This document shows, piece by piece, positions 45,530 through 56,305 of a stretch of DNA of 64,000 nucleotides. The DNA comes from Siderastrea radians. Its lineage: Eukaryota > Cnidaria > Anthozoa > Scleractinia > Rhizangiidae. The DNA is taken from positions 18,888,201 through 18,952,200 of the forward strand of contig OZ024888.1 of assembly GCA_964017195.1 (NCBI GenBank). The letters run 5' to 3'. Position 1 is the first letter of the stretch; the number at the start of each line of letters is the position of its first letter. Both the position numbers and the translations under genes were made by a program. The notes beneath the pieces were generated by a model. The model was not told the origin of the DNA. It saw only the letters and a program-made list of their open reading frames with translations, and searched no databases.

Positions 45530-45960
45530 TAAGGAGCAAAAATATACGAAGTTTTCACACGTCGTCGTCCTTGGGCAACTTCGCGGCTTAAGTTTCATTT
45601 TCCCGCCTAAAACGACGTTCTCGTTCCAGTCCCTCCGCGCTTACTTGGCGTCGTCGTCCTCCCGATCGTCGTGGTTGTTTAAGCTCCCACAGTAGCGAGT
45701 GTTGTAAGATCGGCCATGTTTGACACTTTTATAACATACGTGTGAGTTCGTTGTTGTAGTCTTCTGCATGTGTGCTCGTTACTACCCGAAAGCAGCACTC
45801 GTGAACATGGTGGCATGGTGGCATTTCTTCAGTATTAGATATATTTAGCCAAGCCTAAAAGCGGAGCTCTACCTTTTATTAATTTCTGAAAATACTATTA
45901 CTGAAGTCGTTAAATTAAAAAAAGAGAAGTAAAATAGCAAGAAAAGCCCCAGGGGCATTA
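45530..45960. other. Flank of the Harbinger genes, non-coding
   Basis: GC-richer than its surroundings with several CGTCGTCGTC tracts at 45556-45675. It may be part of the transposon's 5' region; no terminus was identified. Confidence 0.4.
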
Positions 45961-45965
45961 GCCTC

Positions 45966-46276
45966 CACCGTTGTTCTCCCTTACCAAAGGGTGCAAATCC
46001 CATCGTTGTTCTCCCTTACCGAAGGGTGCAAATCCCACCGTTGTTCTCCCTTACCAAAGGGTGCAAATCCCATCGTTGTTCTCCCTTACCAAAGGGTGCA
46101 AATCCCATCGTTGTTCTCCCTTACCGAAGGGTGCAAATCCCACCGTTGTTCTCCCTTACCAAAGGGTGCAAATCCCACCGTTGTTCTCCCTTACCAAAGG
46201 GTGCAAATCTCACCGTTGTTCTCCCTTACCGAAGGGTGCAAATCCCACCGTTGTTCTCCCTTACCGAAGGGTGCAA
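45966..46276. repeat. 35-bp minisatellite, nine copies
   Basis: Nine near-identical units of CGTTGTTCTCCCTTACCRAA followed by GGGTGCAAATCCCA(C/T). Variation is limited to A/G in ACC[A/G]AAGGG and C/T in CA[C/T]CG. Each unit contains the small palindrome CCCTT...AAGGG. Because 35 is not a multiple of three, all three plus frames stay open and give three false repetitive ORFs. The low divergence shows recent expansion. Confidence 0.97.
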
Positions 46277-46279
46277 AAT

Positions 46280-46675
46280 ATATTACAGTCATTTGTTCAA
46301 GATATGAGCCCCAGCCTGTGCAGCGAAAGACACGACGACTGTTTGTTTGGCCAAGCGAAAACAAGAGGACTCGTGCAAGTGACCGCGAAAAAAAAAGAAG
46401 AGGAACGCGAAAGAAAAAGAAAATAGGGCCCCTAATGGGACCATGTGTTCTGCTGGTAGAGCCTTATCCACAGCTTTAGCTTACACAGCGTTTAAAAGAA
46501 GAATGAATTATTCTTAGGTCTACTTTTGAACAAAGAATTTAAAATGTTATTTTTTTTAAAATTTCAGAGGATGAAGGCTATTTTTTAATTGTTACTTTAT
46601 AATTTCCGTAAAACTTAACTTTCTTATTGGTCGTAAAAGGCATAAGTAAAAAAAAAACGGTAGAAAAAAAAATTC
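46280..46675. other. Non-coding stretch, nothing recognised
   Basis: Purine-rich section at 46385-46425, then AT-rich sequence. Confidence 0.4.
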
Positions 46676-46676
46676 C

Positions 46677-46749
46677 ACCCTTCGCCGGGAATCGAACCCG
46701 GGTTATCTGCTTCGCAAGGATTTACTTGCCCTTTGGACCATCCTGACGC
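46677..46749 (-). tRNA. tRNA-like relic (Pol III A and B boxes)
   Basis: On the minus strand the T-arm is perfect (CCGGG TTCGATT CCCGG, 46701-46685), giving a canonical B box. An A-box-like ATGGTCCAAAGGGCAA lies ~35 nt upstream. A run of nine T (on the minus strand) follows 12 nt after the T-arm region and would end Pol III transcription. The acceptor strands (GCGTCAG and CGAAGGG) do not pair and the anticodon stem is poor, so this is a tRNA pseudogene or tRNA-derived repeat head, not a working tRNA. Confidence 0.45.
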
Positions 46750-47160
46750 TGGTTGCAATTAAGGGGTTAATTTTTGTGCTTATCACTTTTTACGTGACAA
46801 GAGCGACTCCATCGACATAAGCAAGAGTGTTTTTCTTGGAAAAATGTGTTTGGACCGCTGCAAAAACCATGGTTCTGGACAGAAAAAGAAAAGGAAATAG
46901 CTCTGCTAGGTTTGGTGTCAGGACCGCTCTCAAAAGCTGCGAACTCAAGCGATGTCCTGATGCCGACCGAGTTTGCAGCACATTCCAAGAAAGAGAAAGT
47001 CCTCCGTGAAAAATTTCAGTTCGTAACTTTAACTTTTCGCCTTCCACTTTTACAATATAGATATTAGGTACTTTTTCTCAAGTTTAAAACTGTCGAACAA
47101 TCGTTTTGTCAAATAATCTTGAGCTTTTAAAGAAACCTCTTTTTCAAAAGATGGCATTCT
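46750..47160. other. Non-coding stretch, nothing recognised
   Basis: Overlapping short frames on both strands (46767-47067) have no recognisable family; none supported as a gene. Confidence 0.4.
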
Positions 47161-47164
47161 TGGT

Positions 47165-47285
47165 CGGGTTGCTTTGGGACTCTCCTTCCCCTTCCCCAGA
47201 GTCTGTACGGACGGACGTACGGGCGTACGTACGCTGATGTCAGAGCCAAAATTAACCGGCTCGATAGGTTACTAAACATACTTAC
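47165..47285 (+). repeat. Dispersed repeat D, copy 2
   Basis: Inverse-orientation copy of 30345-30465: GGTTGCTTTGGGACTCTCC, CAGAGTCTGTACGGACGGAC, GTACGTACGCTGATGTCAGA. It sits directly before the gypsy relic. Confidence 0.7.
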
Positions 47286-47347
47286 CAATGGTGCTCCGCT
47301 TAGCGGCCTTCAGCCGAAGGCCTTAAAGGAGCTCTAAAGGAGTACTA

Positions 47348-49570
47348 ATGTTGTTCTGGAATAAGTGTGAGCCCAAGACAACAATTTACCACATGGAAAT
47401 GGCACATTTTCTTTTACCGTCAAAACTCGATCTGACTGACGTTAATCTGGCAGATAGTTTCAGGCAATGGAAAGCCCAATTGGATGTATACCTGGAAGCT
47501 AGTGGAACTACTAACAAGCCGAAACAGAGACACACGGGGATTAGTTTACATTGTGCTGGCCAGCAAGTCCTTGAGGTTAACGATCATTTCCAGTTTGATC
47601 GAGAAGAAGAGAAAAAGATCCCGAGAAAGTCCTTGAAAATCCTGAAGAGTACTGCAACCCGCGAGAAAACAGAATTCCCTTTCTGTGAGCCTTTTGATGT
47701 GCTCCTAACTGAGCTTTATTCTCGTGCTGCCTAGTACAACTGCAAAAAGAAGGACTGAATGATAAGAGACAGAATTGTCTTCAGTGTCTCCAGTAAGTTA
47801 GAAGAATTCTTACTTCGTGAGACTGGCCTGGACTTAAAGAAAGCCATAGAGATCTGTCGCTCTTTTGAAATCACTCCACATAGCAAAAGGAAATGAGTGC
47901 AAGTATTGAAGCCCATAAGATTGATAAAGTAGCTGTACAAAACAAGTTGAACCAGAAGAATGCTGTGAAGCCTCAGCAGAAATATCTCTTCCCCCCCCCC
48001 CCCTCGTATCCTAAACGAATGCAATTTCTGTGGCAAGTCACATGAAGAAGTGAAGTCAAAATGTCCTGCCCGGGGGGAAACATGCAACTACTGCAAATGC
48101 CAAAATCATTTTGATGTGAAATGAAAGAAAGTACATTCACGTAATGTAGAGAGTGACTGATGCACATTGGCTGGCTGCTGTAGTGACTGATGACAGCAAA
48201 AGAAAAACTGCTTTGAAGCACGTTAATGACTGTGATGTTAGGTTTCAATTAGACTCTGGTGCTGATGTAAACACAATATGCCATGAGTTTGTGAAGAAGC
48301 CACAAGCGAGACCCACCTCACATAAACTGATTATGTGGAATAAATCAAAGTTCACCCAATTGGGTAGAGCTACTCTGAAAAACTATAAAAGTGCACAAGT
48401 GACTGTGGCTGACTTTATTATTGTTCCACATGATTTCAGTTGTCTTTAAGTTGTCTGCAAACTGTCTGCAAAAGTGGGATTGTTCACCATCAATGATGAC
48501 AACTTCACAGCTCAGGCAAGCACTGTTGCACCAAAAGCTTTACCTTGCCAGAAGTTACCCCTTGCATTACAAGCAGATATTAAACAGGAACTTGACCGAC
48601 TGGTCGAAGTTGGAGTTCTGCTACCCGTGGAGGAACCTACAGCATGGGTGAGCCAAATGGCTGTCGTTAAGAAACCAGGTGGATCTCTGAGGATCTTTAT
48701 TGACCCACAACCACTGAATGAAGCTCTTTAGTGAGCGCATTACAAGCTTTGTGCTGTCAAACCTGAACAATGCAAAAGTGTTCAGCAAACACGATGTTAA
48801 GCAAGCCTACTGGCACGTACAACTCGACAAAGAATCCAGTCTACTCACTACCATGATCGCCCCTTTAGGACGCTACCGATGGGCCCGACTTCCCTTTGGA
48901 CTAAACGTTAGTAGTGAGATTTTCCATAGGAAGCAGAATGAGGCGCTCAGTGGCCTGAACGGTGTAATCTGTGTTGCAGATGACCTACTAGTGACGGGGA
49001 GTGGCGACAAGAGAAGAAGCTGACTCTGATCATGAGCAGAACCTCCGTAACTTGCAGAAGAGGTGCACAGAAAGAAACACACGGTTGAACGCTGAGAAGT
49101 CTGTCCTAAAGCAGACGCAGGTCAAATTCATGGGTCACCTGATAACCAATGTAGGAGTACAGGCCTACCAGTCCAAAGTAGAAGCTATACTAAGCAAGCC
49201 AGCTCCCACTGATGTACATGGGGTGAAGAGATTGTGTGAAATGATCCAATACTTATCAAAGTCCATCCCAAACCCAGCTGGTGATTTACAACCCATAAAA
49301 GAGCTGATAAGAAAAGATGTTGAGTGGAATTGGTCACTCAAAGAAGCATTTCAGAAAGTGAAACAGAAGACTACAGAGACTCCCCTGCTTGCTTATTTTA
49401 ACCCAGACAAGGAATCATTCCTGCAGGTAGACAGCAGCAAAGATGGATTGGGTGCCGCCCACCTACAAGATGGAAAGCCTATCGAATATGCATCGCGAGC
49501 ACTGACAAGCGGAGAAAGCAAATGGGCGCAAACCGAGAAGGTCACACAAAACCAAGAAACACACTATAGA
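47348..49570 (+). pseudogene. Ty3/gypsy-type retrotransposon pol/gag relic
   Basis: Remains of an LTR retrotransposon in several frames. Order: gag-like part (47400-47734; FRQWKAQLDVYLEASG); two zinc-knuckle-like cysteine clusters at ~48018-48110 (CNFCGKSHEEVKSKC, CNYCKCQNHF); aspartic protease (48153-48449; RFQLDSGADVNTIC); reverse transcriptase in two frames (48474-49023; VVKKPGGSLRIFID, then WARLPFGLNVSSEIF, and VADDLL, where the family usually has Y-x-DD); RNase H start (49001-49570; LQVDSSKDGLGAAHLQ). Frame changes near 47735, 48450, 48725 and 49015 and a C-run at 47990-48003 break the gene. There is no integrase and no LTRs were found, so the copy is truncated at the 3' side. Confidence 0.85.
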
Positions 49571-49755
49571 CACGAACTAAAACAAATAAGGAATTTTATT
49601 TGCGAAAAAAAATATTTTGCGGTTCTATAAATGATTTGTTTAATTCCCATACAAATCCTTATATTTATCACCATGCTCGGACTGTGAGCTTTGGTGACCC
49701 GTGGTGTTTCGATACAGTTTTTTGGGACCGCCATACCGAACTTTTTGAATCGGCT

Positions 49756-51324
49756 CCAGGGCTCAAAATAACGGCCGGTCAACGGACAATGTCCGGCCAA
49801 GATGACGATTTGTCCGGACAAAATTTTGGTTTGGCGGTCATTTTGACCGGTCACGTACACGGCTTTCAAATAAATAACAACAACAAAAATAAATTTATTC
49901 GCATTATTTCTTGAAATTTTACTGTAAAATCATAAAATATCATAGCAACTTGCAGTCACAAATTTGTAGAATACAGACGAGACGGTCATGCTCTGCGGAT
50001 TTGTGAAAGCCAGGGCGTTTTAGCGGTTTGCTAAATAAAACAGGAAACATCCACGTCTGTAAATACGCTAAACAGACAACAATGAACATCGCATCAATCA
50101 ACGTCTGCTATTAACACGCGTACGCAATTACAGTTTCAATTGTCAGGCGGGCCGAGAAAAATAGCACTTGTAAGTGGATTTAAAAAACTATATGCACCTT
50201 TACAAAATACGAGTTCATAGCGTGTTTTTCACCAGCAAGATCATGAGAAAATAATAAAATCATTAAACGCTTTGAATATTAAGTCAGCAATGTTTCTTTA
50301 AATTGTGCCTATTTCGCAACTGAACGTGTCCCCATGTGTGCTGACAAGTTGACCACCTAAGACGTGGTGCTACGTAATTGTCAAAGAGAGTTCCGGTAAA
50401 CGTTTGCTCGTACTGTACAAAATAAAAAAAAATGGTCTCCGCGTCGAGCGTCTACAGATTGAAACGATAACTCTCGATATCTTTTATTCTAGCCATGGCA
50501 TTCAAGTGTTTATCACCAATTCTATCGAAGTCTTCTTGTGTTAGGCTACTTCCGCGGATATCTATGATTAAAAGTAATTTGCCGTAAGTATATTTCAGCA
50601 GTTCAATCAGGCACCGCATAGAACGGGCTTCTCTGTTGTAGGCGACGTTGAACAACAAAAGACATGTTAAACTTCCGGCACACCCTTACTGAAAGGCCTG
50701 GTTGCTAAGCGTTGTGGACAAATGTGAAATCTCTTCTCGGCGGTTATTTTGGTAATCCCCTAGCTTGAAATGGGATATTGGTATCGCATGATACAGGAAA
50801 GATATCTAAAAGTCGAGGACGTGAATCTTTTTTTCTGGACACAGTTGACATGAAGCCGTTGGCGTTTCCTTTCTTCCTACATGCCGAGCAAAGGCAAAGT
50901 TTTCTCACTTGTAGCATGGGCATATGTCCTATTACTATTTAGTGTTTGGTAGTAAAGACCAGTAAAGTGCTTACAACCAAGATCGCCTTCACCCGTAAGT
51001 CGTTAACTAATGTAAAACTATGCAGAGTAACATAACATTACGGCTACTGAGCATTTTGTTTTATGTAGAGTAGAACGCAGAAGAAATGGAAATTCAAAAA
51101 GCGAACATAATAAAATGACACTTTTAGCGATCAAAAAATTTAAGCTTATACTCTTTAACAACGAGTGTTTTAGCTTATGAGGCGAAATTTTTGGCAGAAT
51201 AGGCTATTGCTGCAAAGTAAATACTTAATATTTTGACCGGTCAAAAACGAGACATGACAGAGCAAAAATTGATTTGGCCGGTCAACATGACCTTTCAGTA
51301 TCCAAAAATTATTTTGAGCCCTGG
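49756..51324. mobile_element. hAT-like element, probably non-autonomous
   Basis: The terminal repeat CCAGGGCTCAAAATAA at 49756-49771 has its exact complement at 51309-51324. Taking CAGGG as the end gives GGCTC on both sides, a possible 5-bp target duplication. CAGGG-type ends are common in hAT elements, some of which are described with 5-bp rather than 8-bp duplications. Sub-terminal GACCGGTCA/GGCCGGTCAA motifs are repeated inside both ends. A 68-codon minus ORF (50452-50658; for example LLLIIDIRGSSLTQEDFDRI) is inside and is not recognised. Confidence 0.65.
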
Positions 51325-51795
51325 GCTCTCAGACAGTCTTCTCCTTGTCAGATAAACGTGAAATTTGCAATACGTGTTGGTTTTGGATTGAACTTTAGCG
51401 TGGCTTACACTTTATGAAAATCGATGTTTCCACGACAACGATAAAAAAAATACACAAGAAGAAAAAATTTCTGTATGTTTGTTTGGAAGTAAATCGCAAA
51501 AACATTTTCAACCTTTGTGTTTACAAAGTAATAGTAAATGCACCGAAAAATAATCAATGCTTTTATGAAATGGCTAGGAAATGCTGTTAAAATGTCTTTT
51601 ACTTACTATTTTACGCCTAGAAAGTTTTGTTGAAACAGGTGTTCGCGATCTCGAGAACGAATTGTTTTTCTAAGATCATTCTCGTAATAATTTTGTGGTA
51701 ATTTTTTTTTGATTTGAGCGCTTTATCCGGTATTCTTCCCTTGTGCAGTATATATTTTGATGCATCTTGATAAACATCTGCCACATGGCATACTG
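51325..51795. other. 3' flank of the zinc-finger gene
   Basis: AT-rich and non-coding. It would include the 3' UTR of the minus-strand zinc-finger gene; no clear AATAAA on that strand was pinned. Confidence 0.4.
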
Positions 51796-52794
51796 TCAAA
51801 ACTTTTCCTGCTTGATTTCCGAAATGTCGCTTAAAAGTTCAGAGATACTGAAGGAATCATCAGGCTGCTCGCACTTGAATTGTTTCTCCGAGCTGTGTGT
51901 TAGTTTGTGTTGTCTTAGATTTCCTGCTTGAGTAAAACATTTCCCACACTTGTCACAGTCAAAAGGTTTCTCTCCACTGTGTATTCTTTCATGTTTCCTT
52001 AGAGTCCCTGCTTCACTAAAACATTTACCACACTTGTCACAGTCAAAAGGTTTCTCTCCACTGTGTATTCTTTCATGTCTCCTTAGATTCCCTGCTCGAC
52101 TAAAACATTTGCCACACTGGTCACAGTCAAAAGGTTTCTCTCCACTGTGTATTCGTCCATGTTTCTTTAGATTCCCTGCTTCACTAAAACATTTACCACA
52201 CTGGTCGCATTCAAACGGTTTCACTCCACTGTGTGTTCTCTTATGTTTTGTCAGACTTCCTGCTTGACTAAAACATTTTCCACACTGCTCACATTCAAAA
52301 CGTTTTTCCCCACTGTGTGTTCTCTTATGAGTCGTTAGATTTCGTGCTGCACTAAAACATTTTCCACACTGGTCACATTCAAAAGGTTTCTCCCCACTGT
52401 GTGTTCTTTTATGTCTCGTAAGATGCCCTGGTTCACTAAAACGTTTGCCACACTGGTCACATTCAAACTGTTTCTCTCCACTGTGTGTTCTCTTATGTTT
52501 CGTTAGATTTCCTGCCTGACTGAAACATTTTCCACACTGCTCACATTCAAAAGGTTTTTCCCCACTGTGCGTTCTCTTAGAACTCGTTAGATGGCCCTTT
52601 TCAGTTAAACGCTTACCACACTGGCCACATTCAAAAGGCTTCTCTCCACTGTGTATTCTTTTATGTCTCACTAGATGTCCTGCTTTACTAAAACATTTGC
52701 CACACAAATCACACTCAAAGGGCTTCTCTCCATCGGCCTCCAGATAACTAGTTCCATAGGATTTGCTGCAGTGGTGAATGTGATTTGCAGCCAT
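51796..52794 (-). CDS. C2H2 zinc-finger protein with ten tandem fingers
   Basis: A 332-aa protein in one coding exon; nuclear and DNA-binding by family. A 25-residue leader precedes ten fingers in the 28-residue register (about residues 26-303), joined by HSGEKPF-type linkers. Finger 2 is degenerate: the first zinc His is replaced (LTSSKRTH). Reading helix positions -1, 3, 6: F1 K,H,R; F2 E,H,S; F3 Q,N,K; F4 E,H,R; F5 A,N,T; F6 Q,S,K; F7 E,N,K; F8 R,N,R; F9 E,T,K; F10 Q,N,Q. An eleventh finger is cut short (FKCEQPDD) and replaced by an acidic tail (SISELLSDISEIKQEKF). There is no KRAB, SCAN or BTB domain. A splice acceptor lies ~11 bases before the ATG (TTTTCTCTCTAG), so a 5' UTR intron is likely. 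The near-identical fingers show recent array expansion. Confidence 0.93.
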   Translation of the reverse strand: MAANHIHHCSKSYGTSYLEADGEKPFECDLCGKCFSKAGHLVRHKRIHSGEKPFECGQCGKRLTEKGHLTSSKRTHSGEKPFECEQCGKCFSQAGNLTKHKRTHSGEKQFECDQCGKRFSEPGHLTRHKRTHSGEKPFECDQCGKCFSAARNLTTHKRTHSGEKRFECEQCGKCFSQAGSLTKHKRTHSGVKPFECDQCGKCFSEAGNLKKHGRIHSGEKPFDCDQCGKCFSRAGNLRRHERIHSGEKPFDCDKCGKCFSEAGTLRKHERIHSGEKPFDCDKCGKCFTQAGNLRQHKLTHSSEKQFKCEQPDDSFSISELLSDISEIKQEKF

Positions 52795-52805
52795 CGTTCA
52801 TCAGC

Positions 52806-53790
52806 CTAGAGAGAAAATCCAAATATAGCATTAAATGAATTGGCATATTATACATACAATAATAGGCAAAGTGAAGGAGCAAAGAAACAATACAGAGTTC
52901 GACGTACTGTAATAATGGACGCATCTCTTAAAAAAATACCAATATTAAGACCTTGACCCAACCACACATATTCGCTATATAAAGCAGTAGTATATAGTCT
53001 GTGCACTCCTTCTGTGCACAAGCTTAGTAGTCTACAACGTGGCCAAAAAATGTCCACAAAGATGAAAGAGAAAACCAAGAAGAATTCGGAAGAAGGGGTT
53101 CGGCCACCATATTTTTGTTGGTTGTTGTACTTGACTAGTAACCTTAGAAATCAACATAAACGCAAGTATAAGCACCCATAGCAATAACATTAACGTCATT
53201 AACGTTTGTTTTCATTGACTTTATTGGTTTGGAGAGCAGACTCATCGCCAAACAAACAAACAAAAAACATAGCTGCCACAGAGCCCACGCCTTTTCTGAT
53301 GACTGGAGGGTATAGCCACAAATCATTCCGCATGCAAGTGTCGTAAACATCGCGATTTAATAGTAAGCACGGAAAATTCGTCAACTACAAAACAAAATAC
53401 TTCTCTGAATCGCTTGGCAATTCTAAAGTAATATCGATTACTTCAAAATTAAAGTTTGAAAATTTTGCACAGCCAGGTATTTAGTCTCGAAGCATCCGTT
53501 CCCGGTGGCCGGATATCTAGACAACGCCTGCAAAAAAATCCGGGAGTTTCGGTTGAACTATAAATGGTAAGGCTATTTTAGTTTGCACGACTGAAAAAGT
53601 TCGTAAATAAACGGAACGTCTTAATAGGTCATGAAACTGACTAATTAAGTTTAAGGTACCAAGCCATTGTTTTCGTTCTTGTAGTGTTTGTAGATAGAGG
53701 ACGCCTTCCTTTTATGACCATCCACGCGCTCGTTCAGATGCCCACAGGTGTAGCCAACATACCCTGCATCACACAGGTTACATTAAAATT
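52806..53790. other. 5' side of the zinc-finger gene, non-coding
   Basis: Would contain the first intron, the upstream exon and the promoter of the zinc-finger gene on the minus strand. None could be pinned. The short frames here are not recognised. Confidence 0.4.
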
Positions 53791-53894
53791 GTTAGAACAT
53801 GGTCACACCCACTCAGCCAATCAGTGTCCAGCATTTCGATGCTCTATATTCCACAAACTGTCTTAAATTATGTAAAGTGGCAGGGGCTTTGAGG

Positions 53895-54069
53895 CACAGG
53901 GAAATTGCGGGGTAAAATTACAGAGAAGTTCCGCATTCATTGATGGTTCTATATAGAGCATTCTAATGAGGCATTGTTTTCCTTTGTTTGGAAGCCTCAT
54001 TAGTATGCTCTATATGGAGCATGCTAATGACTAAGTAGAAACTACTAATGAATGCACAAATTCCCTGTG
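53895..54069. repeat. Nested palindrome with CACAGGGAA ends
   Basis: CACAGGGAAATT (53895) and AATTCCCTGTG (ending ~54069) enclose a 22-bp stem, TATAGAGCATTCTAATGAGGC against GCCTCATTAGTATGCTCTATA. Possibly a separate MITE inserted in the larger element. Confidence 0.65.
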
Positions 54070-54220
54070 AATATTTATATCTAAATCGATAAAAACAACA
54101 GCTTCAACGGCGATGTCAAAAAACAACAAAAAATACAATCTTGTAATAGGAAAGCAAAAAGCAAATCAAAAGAAAAACCATTACTTTAAAGCTTTACATG
54201 AAATAAGAAATGTTCAGACC

Positions 54221-54440
54221 TTAATTGAAATAGAACGGGACAGACTTGTTTCTCCGCGTTTGCCGGACTACGAGTGTTGTACTTGAACTTGTCTTTGGTC
54301 TCGGGGCTTTCCACGCGGGTTCCCCACTTGCTGGTGTCGGTGGTTGTAGCGCGTCGAAGACTGCTTCACCAGTGAAAATCTAGTAAATCTTGTGGGGCAA
54401 TCACTCCCTCCAGTTCCTCAATTTCCGTGTATTGGCTCAT
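54221..54440 (-). pseudogene. Small broken ORF in the 53792-54642 element
   Basis: From an ATG at 54440 the frame reads MSQYTEIEELEGVIAPQDLL, then stops at a TGA after a run of T. Shifting by one base at ~54375 keeps a long open frame (for example EAVFDALQPPTPASGEPAW) to a TAA at 54221. The start is acidic and the middle is Pro/Thr/Ser-rich. The family is not recognised. The pattern (one clean frameshift in an otherwise open ~70-codon frame) suggests a former coding sequence or a small spliced gene. Confidence 0.35.
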
Positions 54441-54646
54441 GGCTGTTTACGCATCAACTGCGATAAACCGCGCGGTGAAGCACTCTCAGTAAAACATTGC
54501 AACTCAAAGGCGTGTGTACAATAGCGAAAATATCGTAAACAAAATAGCAACGTGATTTCAAGGTGAAAACTAAAACTTTAAAATGCAAAAATACAATCTG
54601 CACGCAAAAACGAAATTCGTCGTGGGTGTGACCATGTTCTAAGACG

Positions 54647-54784
54647 GTTAGACAATGAACACTCGTGTCCTATGGGATATAGCGTCCCTCGCGAGGTAGA
54701 ATGCCACTCGGCCTGCGGTCTCGTGGCCTTCTATCTTTGCTCGGGACACTATATCCCGTAGAACACTCGCGTTCATTGTCTAAC
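54647..54784. repeat. Inverted repeat (MITE-like) next to the 851-bp element
   Basis: GTTAGACAATGAACACTCG (54647) and CGCGTTCATTGTCTAAC (ending 54784) enclose further mirrored blocks (GGGATATAGCGTCCC against GGGACACTATATCCC). The arms are ~60 bp. Confidence 0.75.
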
Positions 54785-54789
54785 CCTTA

Positions 54790-55520
54790 CATAGACAACG
54801 CATTGAGGCACTCCAAAATTCCCAACTGGAATGTCCTAACGGAGAATTGTGTTGCAGTTCCGGGTCCTGCGCCAATATAGCCAAACTACTTCCAAACACC
54901 ATATGAATTAGAGGCAATTGTACAAATGGTACATACTAATCTGGAACGGAAATTTCCATTCAGGAGGTTTTGCTTACCATTTGCACAAACCGTAGACAAA
55001 CTAGTTTACCCCTGAAAATGATAAACAATAACGATTTCTGATTTATTTGTGAATTTCAAAGGGGTCAGCGTTTTGTTGAAAGCCGGTTTCCACGCAGACA
55101 AGCGAGGACAAATCCCGTAAAGAGTATTTTCAGCTACCACCTGAAATGAGAAAGCATTCAAGCATGCAGATTGTTTTTGTATTTGCCTACATCGCACGAG
55201 GAAAGCTCTTTGAAACGTGACCACTTCGTTGCCTGCTCATTTTTAGCTCAGACAGAGAATAAATATCAGTGTTATACTACAACTGGCACGTTCAAGTTAT
55301 CACTCTTTTAACATTTTGTGCGCTAATGCCTAGAAGAAGAGATATACCGTAACTTGTGATTTTTCATTTTTTTGGCCGATATTTGTAAGATGTTTTCGAA
55401 TTGCCGTTATGAAAAATTTGCATACAGAATATCGAGCCATAGAAGTGATATTGATTACTACTTTCTTTAAATGTCAATAAATCAAAAACGTGAGCAGACG
55501 TCGTTGCGTAAAAGAAGTGT
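54790..55520. other. Non-coding stretch, nothing recognised
   Basis: The minus frame at 55006-55224 has no family resemblance. No element ends seen. Confidence 0.4.
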
Positions 55521-55524
55521 ACCA

Positions 55525-56305
55525 CAGCGCTCGAAATTAGCGGTCGTCCGAGACGACTAGAAAGTGTTCCGGGCAACCATTTTTCAGTAAAATTACGGTC
55601 CCAGTCGTCCGAGAAAAAACAACGGACGACCCAGGAAGAAGGGAACTACGTAATTACATTTTCCGTGATGACCGACCAAATAATGAACTAATTTGCCACA
55701 GGGAAATGTTTCCCTATTCGTTGAATAGCTCTTAACTTCAGGTAATAAATGGCGGTGACAAAAATCTTTAGAAGCCCTATTCAGTAGCTGCGAATCGAAG
55801 TCAATGGCCACTATCTTGGATCAAGCGCGTTCCAAAACCGTTCCAAAGATCTTTGCGTTTACCGATCCAAGATGGCGGCAGCTCCGAAAAAGTTTTGCAC
55901 TTCAGCTTAACGCTCGTGTTTTCGCGCGTGTATTCAATCCTTTGTAAAGTGTCATGGGTTCGTAAAACTGGCATTTCAATAGGGTGAGACCATACATCTG
56001 TCTATTCTCATATCCTTTCATTTTTTGATTTTAAAAGGTAAAAAAAAGTCGGGTAATAAAGTGACAGTCGTTTTGCAGACCTTTGAGTCCACTGTGAAAC
56101 ATTCATTATGAGTTTATTTCAGTTAACTACAGGGTACTATAAAAATACAGACGTTTTTGTTAAGACACAAACCATACCTGTGTGAATTAGGATCTATTTG
56201 AAGGGCAACCAACTAGTCATCGGGGCAACCAAATTCAGGGGTTTGGTTGCCCGGCATTTGGCATTGGGACAACCTGAAGTTTTTTCTTTTTAATTTCGAG
56301 CACTG
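55525..56305. mobile_element. hAT-like MITE with CAGYGCTCGAAATTA ends
   Basis: CAGCGCTCGAAATTA at 55525 and the complement of CAGTGCTCGAAATTA at 56291-56305. CAG-type ends are typical of hAT. Within the ends lie GGTCGTCCGAGACGACT and TTTGGTTGCCC tracts. There is no transposase in 781 bp. No clean 8-bp duplication was found. Confidence 0.65.

Larger units (their letters stand above)
53792..54642 (-). mobile_element. 851-bp element with TTAGAACATGGTCACACC ends and a small ORF
   Basis: TTAGAACATGGTCACACCCA at 53792 has its complement ending at 54642. Inside are a nested palindrome (53895-54069) and a broken ORF (54221-54440). No transposase and no clean target duplication were found, so this is a non-autonomous element of unknown superfamily. 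Confidence 0.6.

Noticed and set aside
45966..46276. CRISPR-like array (regular 35-bp repeats)
   Set aside because: Units are contiguous with no unique spacers, and the DNA is eukaryotic. It is a minisatellite.
47348..49570. An endogenous virus with envelope gene
   Set aside because: Only gag/protease/RT/RNase H pieces of a gypsy retrotransposon remain; no envelope-like frame or LTR seen.
51950..52267. 105-codon plus-strand ORF across the zinc fingers
   Set aside because: Antisense shadow of the repetitive finger array.
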